From assembly GCA_023052935.1 (NCBI GenBank), contig CM041295.1, positions 169,066,366 to 169,130,365 of the forward strand: a stretch of DNA of 64,000 bases. The letters are read 5' to 3'. This DNA is from Piezodorus guildinii. Taxonomy: Eukaryota; Arthropoda; Insecta; Hemiptera; Pentatomidae. Each line of letters opens with the position of its first letter. The stretch's first letter is position 1. Shown in pieces: positions 32,501 through 41,429 of the stretch. The translations under genes were made by a program, and so were the position numbers. The notes below the pieces were generated by a model. The model searched no databases, had not been told where the DNA came from, and saw only the letters and a list, made by a program, of their open reading frames with translations.

Positions 32501-34290
32501 ACCGATTACACTATTAATTTAATCGCGCTCGCTCAAATATGGTTTATTATAACTTTTTCGTATTTATTGGATACAAGGCTCAGTAGCTGCGTTCCCAAAG
32601 GTTCGTTACCGATTACACTATTAATTTTAATCGCGCTCGCTCAAATATGGGTTTATTATAACTTTTTCGTATTTATTGGATACAAGGCTCAGTAGCTGCG
32701 TTCCCAAAGGTTCGTTACCGATTACACTATTAATTTTAATCGCGCTCCTCAAATATGGTTTATTATAACTTTTTCGTATTTATTGGATACAAGGCTCAGT
32801 AGCTGCGTTCCCAAAGGTTCGTTACCGTTACACTATTAATTTTAATCGCGCTCCCTCAAATATCGGTTTATATAACTTTTTCGTATTTATTGGATACAAG
32901 GCTCAGTAGCTGCGTTCCAAGGTTCGTTACCGACACTATTAATTTTAATCGCGCTCGCTCAAATATGGTTTATTATAACTTTTTCGTATTTATTGATACA
33001 AGGCTCAGTAGCTGCGTTCCCAAAGGTTCGTTACCGATTACACTATTAATTTAATCGCGCTCGCTCAAATATGGGTTTATTATAACTTTTTCGTATTTAT
33101 TGGATACAAGGCTCAGTAGCTGCGTTCCCAAAGGTTCGTTACCGATTACACTATTAATTTTAATCGCGCTCGCTCAAATATGGGTTTATTATAACTTTTT
33201 CGTATTTATTGGATACAAGGCTCAGTAGCTGCGTTCCCAAAGGTTCGTTACCGATTACACTATTAATTTTAATCGCGCTCGCTCAAATATGGGTTTATTA
33301 TAACTTTTTCGTATTTATTGGATACAAGGCTCAGTAGCTGCGTTCCCAAAGTTCGTTACCGATTACACTATTAATTTTAATCGCGCTCGCTCAAATATGG
33401 TTTATTATAACTTTTTCGTATTTATTGGATACAAGGCTCAGTAGCTGCGTTAAGGTTCGTTCCGATTCTATTAATTATTCGCGCTCGCTCAATATGGTTT
33501 ATTATAACTTTTTCGTATTTATTGGATACAAGGCTCAGTAGCTGCGTTCCAAAGGTTCGTTACCGATTACACTATTAATTTTAATCGCGCTCGCTCAAAT
33601 ATGGGTTTATTATAACTTTTTCGTATTTATTGGATACAAGGCTCAGTAGCTGCGTTCCCAAAGGTTCGTTACCGATTACACTATTAATTTTAATCGCGCT
33701 CGCTCAAATATGGGTTTATTATAACTTTTTCGTATTTATTGGATACAAGGCTCAGTAGCTGCGTTCCCAAAGGTTCGTTACCGATTTACACTATTAATTT
33801 TAATCGCGCTCCCTCAAATATCGGTTTATTATAACTTTTTCGTATTTATTGGATACAAGGCTCAGTAGCTGCGTTCCCAAAGGTTCGTTACCGTTCAACG
33901 TTTATTAATTTTTATATCGCGCTCGCTCAAATTGTTTATTATAACTTTTTCGTATTTATTGGATACAAGGCTCAGTAGCTGCGTTCCCAAGGTTCGTTAC
34001 GATTACACTATTAATTTTAATCGCGCTCGCTCAAATATGGGTTTATTATAACTTTTTCGTATTTATTGGATACAAGGCTCAGTAGCTGCGTTCCCAAAGG
34101 TTCGTTACCGATTACACTATTAATTTTAATCGCGCTCCCTCAAATATCGGTTTATTATAACTTTTTCGTATTTATTCGCTATTAGGCTCAGTTGATGCGT
34201 TGCGTGGGGTGCTATCCAATTATTTAAATTATTTTAAATGCTCTCGCTTAAGAAGAAGCTTATTTAACTTTATCGTATTTATTGGCTACT
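27403..34290 (+). repeat. 109-bp satellite array, left arm (about 63 units)
   Basis: The unit of 109 bp begins TTGGATACAAGGCTCAGTAG, includes CCCAAAGGTTCGTTACCGAT, ATCGCGCTCGCTCAAATATG and ends TTTTTCGTATTTA. The period was measured between units starting at 27757 and 27866. Two main types exist: type A (GTTCCCAAAGG...) and type B (GTTACGGGGGGTTCTTTCCC, then GACCATTC). Because 109 is not a multiple of three, the short frames read in it are not genes. The innermost unit (about 34175-34290) is diverged and mirrors the innermost unit of the right arm. Confidence 0.97.
29473..29518. repeat. 46-bp poly(A) run inside the satellite array
   Basis: The run replaces the middle of a unit: CGTTACCG on the left is followed by 46 A and then TTGGATACAAGG on the right. 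Sequence to its right (29519-32300) has far fewer small indels than sequence to its left. It may be a real insertion or an assembly join. Confidence 0.95.
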
Positions 34291-34389
34291 AGGCTCAGTA
34301 GCTGCGTTCCCGAAGATTCGTTACCGATAATACTATTAATTTTAATCGCGCTCGCTCAAGAAGAGGTTCATTTTAACCATTCTATTAAT

Positions 34390-34760
34390 TATTCGTGCGC
34401 TTGCTCATTATGGGTTTATTATAAATTCGTGTTTCTTTTTTATGCTAATTTCTGTATTTGTGTTTCGGGGGTTTTGTTAGTGAATGTGTTAATTTTTTTT
34501 TTAGTCAGTTGGTCTAATGTATGTTTATTTCGTGTTTTTTGTAACTTTTCATGTATTGGGTTACCGCTTATCCTTTTTTTCAGGATAGTAAGTTATGTTT
34601 TTGGTTAATATTTTGGAGTTTGATAATAATCAGCTAAACAGAACGATTTTATAAGTCCATTCTTATTTGATAACCCTCTACTTGAGTTAGCGCAATTAAA
34701 ATTAATTGTATAATCTGTAACGAGTCCTTGGTTACGCAGCAACTGAGCCTAGTATGCAGT
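34390..34760. other. Central loop of the foldback-like element
   Basis: This is T-rich sequence without satellite units, open frames of note or transposase motifs. It joins the plus and inverted satellite arms. The diverged units at 34175-34390 and 34765-34985 on either side are inverted copies, for example GTGGGGTGCTATCCAATTAT and its complement. Confidence 0.7.
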
Positions 34761-34764
34761 AAAT

Positions 34765-35755
34765 ACGAACAAGTTAAAATGAACCTCTTCTTGAGCGAGC
34801 GCGATTAAAATTAATAGTATTATCGGTAACGAATCTTCGGGAACGCAGCTACTGAGCCTAGTAGCCAATAAATACGATAAAGTTAAAATAAGCTTCTTCT
34901 TAAGCGAGAGCATTTAAAATAATTTAAATAATTGGGATAGCACCCCACGCAACGCATCAACTGAGCCTAATAGCGAATAAATACGAAAAAGTTATAATAA
35001 ACCCATATTTGAGCGAGCGCACGAATAATTAATAGAATGGTCGGGAAAGAACCCCTCGTAACGCAGCAACTGAGCCTAGTATCCAATAAATACGAAAAAG
35101 TTATAATAAACCCATATTTGAGTGAGCGCACGAATAATTAATAGACTGGTCGGGAAAGAACCCCCCCGTAACGCAGCTACTTAGCCTAGTATCCAATAAA
35201 TACGAAAAAGTTATAATAAACCGATATTTGAGGGAGCGCGATTAAAATTAATAGTGTAATCGGTAACGAACCTTTGGGAACGCAGCTACTGAGCCTTGTA
35301 TCCAATAAATACGAAAAAGTTATAATCAAACCATGTTTGAGCGAGCGCGATTAAAATTAATAGTGTAATCGGTAACGAACCTTTGGGAACGCAGCTACTG
35401 AGCCTTGTATCCAATAAACACGAAAAAGTTATAATAAACCCATATTTGAGCGAGCGCGATTAAAATTAATAGTGTAATCGGTAACGAACCTTTGGGAACG
35501 CAGCTACTGAGCCTACTATCCAATAAATACGAAAAAGTTATAATAAACCGATATTTGAGGGAGCGCGATTAAAATTAATAGTGTAATCGGTAACGAACCT
35601 TTGGGAACGCAGCTACTGAGCCTGTATCCAATAAATACGAAAAAGATATAATAAACCCATATTTGAGCGAGCGCGATTAAAATTAAAAGTATAATCGGTA
35701 ACGAACCTTTGGGAACGCATCTGCTGAGCCTACTGTCCAATAAATACGAAAAAGT
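34765..35755 (-). repeat. 109-bp satellite array, right arm (about 9 units, inverted)
   Basis: Units are reverse complements of those in the left arm (for example CGGTAACGAACCTTTGGGAA and CAGCTACTGAGCCTTGTATC). Type B units occur at about 35030-35185 (GGTCGGGAAAGAACCCC). The arm is about seven times shorter than the left one. Confidence 0.95.
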
Positions 35756-36060
35756 TAAAATAAACCTCTATTGATAATATTTTCGCCCGCGATTATAAAA
35801 CGAATCCCACTAATCCGACTACCAGACCTTGTATCGCAAATGTCTTAAAATTAAAGTATCGGTTATACTTATTATTATATTCGTGACTAATGATATGTAG
35901 AAAGGCCCCTGGGAACATTTAACAAGCCACAAGGGTTAAAAACAATTAAAAAAGTGTAATTAAAATAACCATTAAAACATAAAATAATGTTAATTTGATT
36001 TTTATTATTTTATTGAAATCGAAAAAGGTTGAATTTGAAATGGAAAAGGTTGAATTTGAC
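35755..36060 (-). repeat. Right unique terminal inverted repeat of the foldback-like element
   Basis: It starts at AACCTCTATTGATAATATTT and mirrors 27095-27402 block by block, which fixes the outer limits of the palindrome. Confidence 0.85.
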
Positions 36061-36153
36061 TTGGAAAAGATTGAATTTGACTTGGAAAAGGTTGAATTTG
36101 ACTTGGAAAAGGTTGAATTTGACTTGGAAAAGGTTGAATTTGACTTGGAAATG
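36020..36153. repeat. 21-bp terminal minisatellite
   Basis: About six copies of AAGGTTGAATTTGACTTGGAA. The left end of the palindrome holds only two copies in inverted orientation (27096-27140). Confidence 0.95.
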
Positions 36154-36272
36154 ATATAAAATAATGCTATATATATTTATACGCTTAATTGTGTGTTATA
36201 TTGACTGCACCCTGAACCAACTTCTCTCATATATACACACATTCAACTATGGTCACTTCATGATAATTTGAT

Positions 36273-36347
36273 TTTTGTTTGTTTATTTATTAGGGCTTTT
36301 AGGCACAAAACCCTAAGGTCATCAGTGCCCTATTTTACTTTTTTTTT
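36273..36347 (-). repeat. LINE or SINE 3' tail fragment
   Basis: On the minus strand, a poly(A)-like start is followed by GGGCACTGATGACC, a hairpin partner GTGCC, then AAAAGCCCTAATAAATAAAC. Similar GGGC...CTGATGACC stem-loops end several insect LINE/SINE families. It lies between the foldback element and the R1 region. Confidence 0.4.
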
Positions 36348-36353
36348 TTTTGG

Positions 36354-36376
36354 TCCATATACACATACATATACAA

Positions 36377-36422
<46 letters not shown>
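36354..36422. repeat. (ACAY)n/(CA)n microsatellite, left border of R1 copy 1
   Basis: ACACATACATATACAAATAC is followed by about 45 bp of pure CA. Similar repeats border the two R1-type LINE copies at 37625 and 39590. Confidence 0.95.
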
Positions 36423-36426
<4 letters not shown>

Positions 36427-36446
36427 TCGCACACAAATACATATAC

Positions 36447-36546
36447 GTTGAACACACCGGTTCTCGTCCGATCACCGAAGTTAAGCAACGTCGGGCGTGG
36501 TTAGTACTTGGATGGGTGACCGCCTGGGAAAACCGCGTGCTGTTGG
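36447..36546 (+). rRNA. 5S rRNA fragment (3' 100 nt) fused to a LINE
   Basis: The segment GTTGAACACACCGGTTCTCG, GATCACCGAAGTTAAGCAAC, TTAGTACTTGGATGGGTGAC and CGCCTGGGAA...GTTGG matches animal 5S rRNA from about nucleotide 20 to its 3' end with few changes. The 5' ~20 nt are absent. It runs without a gap into R1-type LINE gag sequence at 36547. It is a chimeric retrocopy, not a working 5S gene, although the internal promoter region is kept. Confidence 0.92.
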
Positions 36547-37624
36547 TAAATTTGGATGCTCTCACCACCAAAGAGGAGATTGCGGAGGCCTTAAAACCTC
36601 TCCTGGGTGAAGAGTTAGTGCCTACCACAGCTGTAAAATCCATTCGCCAAGCTTATGGAGGAACACAAACAGCAGTCATTACACTTCCGGTTCTCCAGGC
36701 TAGGAAGGTTATAGCTTGTGGAAAGGTCCGCGTAGGCCTGGTTGTAAGTCGGATACGCGAAAAACTTAAGGTGCCAAAGTGTTTCCGTTGCTGGGAGTAC
36801 GGACACATAGCCCGGAATTGTGTTGGAAAGGATAGGACCAACTTATGTCAAAATTGTGGTAAAGCAGGTCACAAAGCTGCTGATTGTGATCGAAAACCTC
36901 AATGCGCATTATGTACAGGAAATGGAGATGCTGACCACACCAGCGGAGGTAGTAGATGCCCAGCTTTTCGTGTAGCATTGAGAACGACAACAAGGTGAAT
37001 CCATCACTATCACGGTGGAAAGGCGCGAAATTCGTTCCCAGTCTTGCTTAAAATACCTAGGAGTCATGATTGATGCACGTCTACGCTTCAATGCTCACAC
37101 CGAATACATCAGCACGAAATCTGCTAAAGTAGCATCCTTAATGTGCCGCCTTACGCCGGAGGTCCCAGAGAAAGTCGCAGTAGGCTTCTTGCTACAGTTG
37201 TCTCCTTGATTATGTTATATGCAGCTCCCATTTGGCAAGATGCGATGGGTACTAAATCATACCGGAGACAGATGGTTTCCATTTATCGTAGAATTTGCTT
37301 GAGGACGGTAAGTGCTTTTCGGACTGTTTCCTACGAGGCAGCGTGTGTGATAGCCAGAACTCTTTGTTGAAGGAAGAAGCAGACACTATGAACGACGATT
37401 ACACGTTCCCCGAGAGGAGGAGCGGAAAATAACTATCGACCAGTGGCAACAGCGTTGGGAGGCTGCAGATTCCGGGAGGTGGACTCGCAGGTTAATACCC
37501 GCCGGCATGGTGAGGTGGACTTCTACATTACCCAACTCTTGACCGGACATGGATGGAGTACCGATTCAAACTGGACAACACTGCAGAGTGCCCTGCATGC
37601 CGAACTGTCCGTTCCGAAACAGCG
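36547..37624 (+). pseudogene. R1-clade LINE copy 1: gag zinc knuckles joined to RT C-terminus
   Basis: The segment 36547-36998 encodes LVNLDALTTKEEIAEALKPL and three Cys-His knuckles (CFRCWEYGHIARNC, CQNCGKAGHKAADC, CALC...H..C), typical of R1-clade ORF1. At about 37000 the reading jumps to the end of the RT region (CLKYLGVMIDARLRFNAH, LYAAPIWQDAM), so the endonuclease and RT core are deleted. The region 37490-37620 holds VDFYITQLLTGHG and, after a stop/frameshift, CPACRTVRSETAEHV, the C-terminal zinc finger of R1-type ORF2. The copy ends in an (ACAY)n microsatellite. Confidence 0.87.
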
Positions 37625-37662
37625 GAGCACGTGTATACACACAGACATACATATACACACAT

Positions 37663-37730
<68 letters not shown>

Positions 37731-37731
37731 C
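37625..37731. repeat. (ACAY)n/(CA)n/(TA)n microsatellite between R1 copies
   Basis: ACACACAGACATACATATAC, then CA repeats, then TA repeats separate R1 copy 1 from copy 2. Reading frames crossing it are artefacts. Confidence 0.95.
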
Positions 37732-39490
37732 GTTTTTGAAAAGGATCCATCTCAGGAGCAAGTGCCAGAGATCACGCAAGAAGAACTGGACCTAGCTAGC
37801 AAAAGGATAAAGGATTCCAAGGCACCTGGACCTGATAACATCCCAAATTTTGCCCTGAAAATGGCTATCAGATCAAGACCAGAGCTCTTTTTAGATGTAT
37901 TCAACTCATGCCTTCGTGAGAGTATCTTTCCAATCCAGTGGAAGAAGCAACGTCTTGTACTCATTACTAAGGGGAAAGGGCCTCCGGATAGCTCCGGATC
38001 TTAGGGACCAATTTGTCTCTTAGACGCTGCTGGTAAAGTATTAGAGTGAATTCTATATAACTACCTTTACAGAAGGAGTCCAAGGACTGTCTAATAACCA
38101 GTATGGTTTTAGGGAGAGCCGGTCCACGATAGATGCTATCGGCTTTGTGACTCAAGCTGCTAGGGTAGCCATTGCATGAAAGAGGTGGCTAGAGGTACTG
38201 TGCCATAATAACTGTAGACATCAAGAATGTGTTTAACTCAGCACGTTGGGATATTATCATGGAAGGACTACAAAAGATGGGTGTTTCACAGTATCTTGTA
38301 GACATTCTTGGAAAATATTTCACGGATAGGATCCTAAGCTATAATACTAATGCGGGTCAGAAACTTTACGAGGTAACGTGTGGCGTGCCGCAGGGATCTG
38401 TCCTAGGACCACTATTGTGGAATATTATATATGACACAGTGCTTAGACTCTCCATGCCAGAAGACACTACTACGATCGGCTTTGCTGATGATCTAGCCAT
38501 TGTAGTTTGTGGAAAACTATTGGAGGAGATAAAGTATAATGCGGACAAGGCCGTAACAACGATTCGTCATTGGCTGTCAACAGTAGGGCTCCAGCTTGCT
38601 GAACACAAAACTGAGGCAGTTCTCGTCACTAGTAGAAAAGTTAGAGAATATATTACAATAACAATTGGAGATTACGAAATCGAATCTAAGCCGTCTATTA
38701 GATACCTCGGTGTACAGATTGACGCCAGACTTAGGTTTGATTATCATTTGAACCAGGTTAGCATGAAAGCCCTAAAAGTAACAAATGCTCTATCTAGAAT
38801 CATGCCAAATATTGGCGGCCCTAAGATGTGCCGAAGAAGGCTTCTGGCCAGTGTTTCTAGCTCCACGCTTTTATACGCATCACCAATCTGGACGGAAGCC
38901 GTGCAGAAGAAACCTTACATTCGAAAGGCCATTAGTGTTCACAGAATTATTGCTCTTCGTGTTAGACGTTGGAATGCCTCATCCAATGGAAGATGGACCC
39001 ACCGTCTAGTTCCTGACGTTGCTCCATGGATTTCTAGGAAGAACGGAAGGAAATGTAGACTTCTACCTCACCCAACTCCTTGCAGGGCATGGTTGCCTAA
39101 AATCTTATTTAGCACGTTTTAAAATAGAGGATGAACCATCGTGTCCAAGTTGCCTATCTGAGGACCAAAAAGTGGAGCATGCATTCTTTCATAGTCCAAT
39201 TTTCGTCCAAGAAAAGTAGTTCATCCTTTATTCTTGAAGAGAAGGCTGTTTCAGAAAACTTGGTCAACCTAATGATGACCAAAGAGGAGAACTGGAATGA
39301 TGTGGCAGAATATGCGGTGCAAGTCGGAAACAAGCTCAGACCTCAAGAGCGCGAAAGGAGCGGCCAGGTAAGGCTTTTAAGTTAAATTATATAAAGATGT
39401 CCATTACTGAAGTAGGCACATAGCCATACTGCCCCCCGCGAAGTAATGCCTGACGGCAGTTCCGTGGGGTGGTAAAAGCGATTAGGGAAG
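37732..39490 (+). pseudogene. R1-clade LINE copy 2: reverse transcriptase and C-terminal zinc finger
   Basis: The copy is 5'-truncated in the RT: KAPGPDNIPNFALKMAI (37820), PIQWKKQRLVLITKGKG, a stop near 38000, then from 38229 a 297-codon frame with CGVPQGSVLGPLLWNIIYD, GFADDLAIVV (catalytic pair near 38483), RYLGVQIDARLRFDYH and LLYASPIWTEAV. A frameshift near 39020 leads to VDFYLTQLLAGHGCLKSYL and CPSCLSEDQKVEHAFFH, the CCHC-type end. The rest, to about 39490, is 3' UTR. It borders (ACAY)n-like repeats on both sides, as microsatellite-targeting R1 families do. Confidence 0.9.
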
Positions 39491-39588
39491 TGGTTTTTAG
39501 TGAGTAAGAATCTCATAATGTTGTGGGCTTGTATAGACATCGTGTATGAAAGATTTTTCCCCTACCTTCAATAAAAAAACAAAAAACA

Positions 39589-39591
<3 letters not shown>

Positions 39592-39647
<56 letters not shown>

Positions 39648-39749
39648 ATACACTTATATATACATATATATATATACACATACATGCATATACACAAATA
39701 TACATACAGACACATATATATATATATATATATATACACATACATAACT

Positions 39750-39795
<46 letters not shown>

Positions 39796-39860
39796 CATGC
39801 ATATTACACAAATATACATACAGACACACACACATTTTATATATATATATTATCACACAC
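39592..39860. repeat. Compound (TA)n/(ACAY)n microsatellite
   Basis: TA arrays alternate with ACACATACAT-type blocks twice, in a roughly 125-bp higher-order repeat. It is the right border of the R1 cluster. Confidence 0.95.
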
Positions 39861-41139
39861 CTATACATACAAACACACAAATTTGATTTTCGCTTTCCAT
39901 TTAATCATTAATTTATTGATTTAAAATTATTTCAAATTAAAAATGAATAAAATTTCATAATATTTTGCATAATTTAGTAACTCTTCTTTTGTTCTAAGAT
40001 AGGATTATATAGTACCCACATGTATTATTGTAGTGATATAAATATGAAACATTTTCAAGGTAAGTGATGCTTCAGTTAGTGTTTTCCTGTTATGTACTGA
40101 AGTTGACAATGTTTACTGATTGCATTTAATATCCTATTTCCACACCTTGACTGGAAAAAAGCTCTTAAAAATTAAAACTTTGGCTTTGATAAGTAGCCCA
40201 GTATAATAAGGCTAAAATTCAAGACTTGGAATTAATTCGGACAAATCTGGAAATCCTTTTAATACCTCTTAATGGTCCTAAATAAAAGTAATCTGAATTT
40301 TCACCGTCACAGGTGAACATTTTGAACTTTTTGGAGTTCAAAAATCTCAAATATTTCGCATTTTTTTCAACTATAACTGGAAAAAAGTGCTTCCTACAGA
40401 AAATATCTTTCTTTTTAAAATGAACGAACATTAAATTTACTTTCTAAATCTTACTTTAGTTATCGAATTTGATTCAGTAATTAGTCAGAAATAGGCAGAA
40501 ATAGGTCACAATTGTTCGTCATAAATAGGCAATTTTTTTTCATTTTTGTTGAAAAACCCAATTTGGTCATTAAGAGAAAGCTGTAACTTTGAAACAACTA
40601 TCCAAATTGAAAAAAATCATAGAATAAAAGTTGTAGAGCATCAAATTTCAAGCCTTAAAGCATCTTTAAATTTCAAAATGCGGTTAGTACCGCAGTAAGT
40701 AACCTTAAAAAAATATATATATTTTTTATCGATTTTCCTCTACACGCGTCCGAAGGCTTGAGAAATATTTGCTGGATACGTCCGATTTAAAACATTCTGC
40801 AATGACTGATGCCGTATTTTTACTAGGAATAACAATATTTGCAATATAAACCATATCATAACTAGCAAAATGGAAGCTGGTCTCTATATGGGCTGGTTAT
40901 ACCACTTTTAATAGCAAGTCTAAGAATTCAATTGAATATTCAAGTTTGGCCTAAAAGTAATTTTTTGATACGTTTCAATCAATATATTATCTAATATTCT
41001 TCATTTTTATTTATAATATTCTTTATATCCCGTACGACATAGTTTAAATAGAATAGAAGAAAGTGTAGGTTGGATAAACAGAAGTAGGTTTTTGCACCAT
41101 ATTATATTTATGTTTGTTAGGTACCTTCAATTAAATCTG
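39861..41139. other. Unassigned non-coding DNA
   Basis: No gene or clear transposon was recognised. A stretch near 40560-40700 (AAGTTGTAGAGCATCAAATT, GGTTAGTACCGCAGTAAG) has more even base composition than its surroundings and may be an old repeat. Confidence 0.35.
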
Positions 41140-41142
41140 CCG

Positions 41143-41178
<36 letters not shown>

Positions 41179-41429
41179 ACAATTCTTTATTGAACAATAT
41201 TACAATCTGTCCAATTTAGGACATTTTTAATAAGGATAAAGTACAACATTCATACTGCATTCACACGATATATACAAAACAATAAATTTATATAATAATA
41301 ATGCAATATAAATAAATACAAAACAAAATCAATAAAAATATATACAAAAGTCACTCATACCTATATACAATTCATAATCATACAGCACGTGAGTGAAAAA
41401 TCTAGCCAATGCTAGAACTCCAGTATACA

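Larger units (their letters stand above)
27095..36153. mobile_element. Foldback-like element with satellite-array arms (9.06 kb)
   Basis: The whole region is one interrupted palindrome. Left outer part (27095-27402) and right outer part (35755-36153) are inverted copies: a 21-bp minisatellite and about 300 bp of unique sequence. They flank arrays of a 109-bp repeat that run plus-wise from 27403 to about 34290 and inverted from about 34765 to 35755. A central loop of about 370 bp (34390-34760) joins them. Long inverted repeats made of tandem subrepeats are the hallmark of foldback transposons. No transposase was found, and no target-site duplication could be fixed because both flanks are AT-rich. 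The alternative is a satellite array with an inversion. Confidence 0.65.

Noticed and set aside
27403..34290. Regular repeats that could be taken for a CRISPR array, and short ORFs such as the repeated LSSCVPKGSLPITLLILIAL
   Set aside because: The whole 109-bp unit repeats with no variable spacers, the genome is eukaryotic, and a 109-bp period cannot keep a reading frame.
36268..36504. ORFs through (CA)n and (TA)n arrays giving poly(His-Thr) or poly(Tyr-Ile) proteins (also near 37523-37795 and 39497-39911)
   Set aside because: They are translations of microsatellites with no protein signature.
36447..36546. A functional 5S rRNA gene
   Set aside because: The 5' ~20 nt are absent and the 3' end runs into LINE coding sequence without a T-run terminator.
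40219..40431. 70-codon minus ORF
   Set aside because: It is Phe/Lys-rich, with no motif, in unassigned AT-rich DNA.
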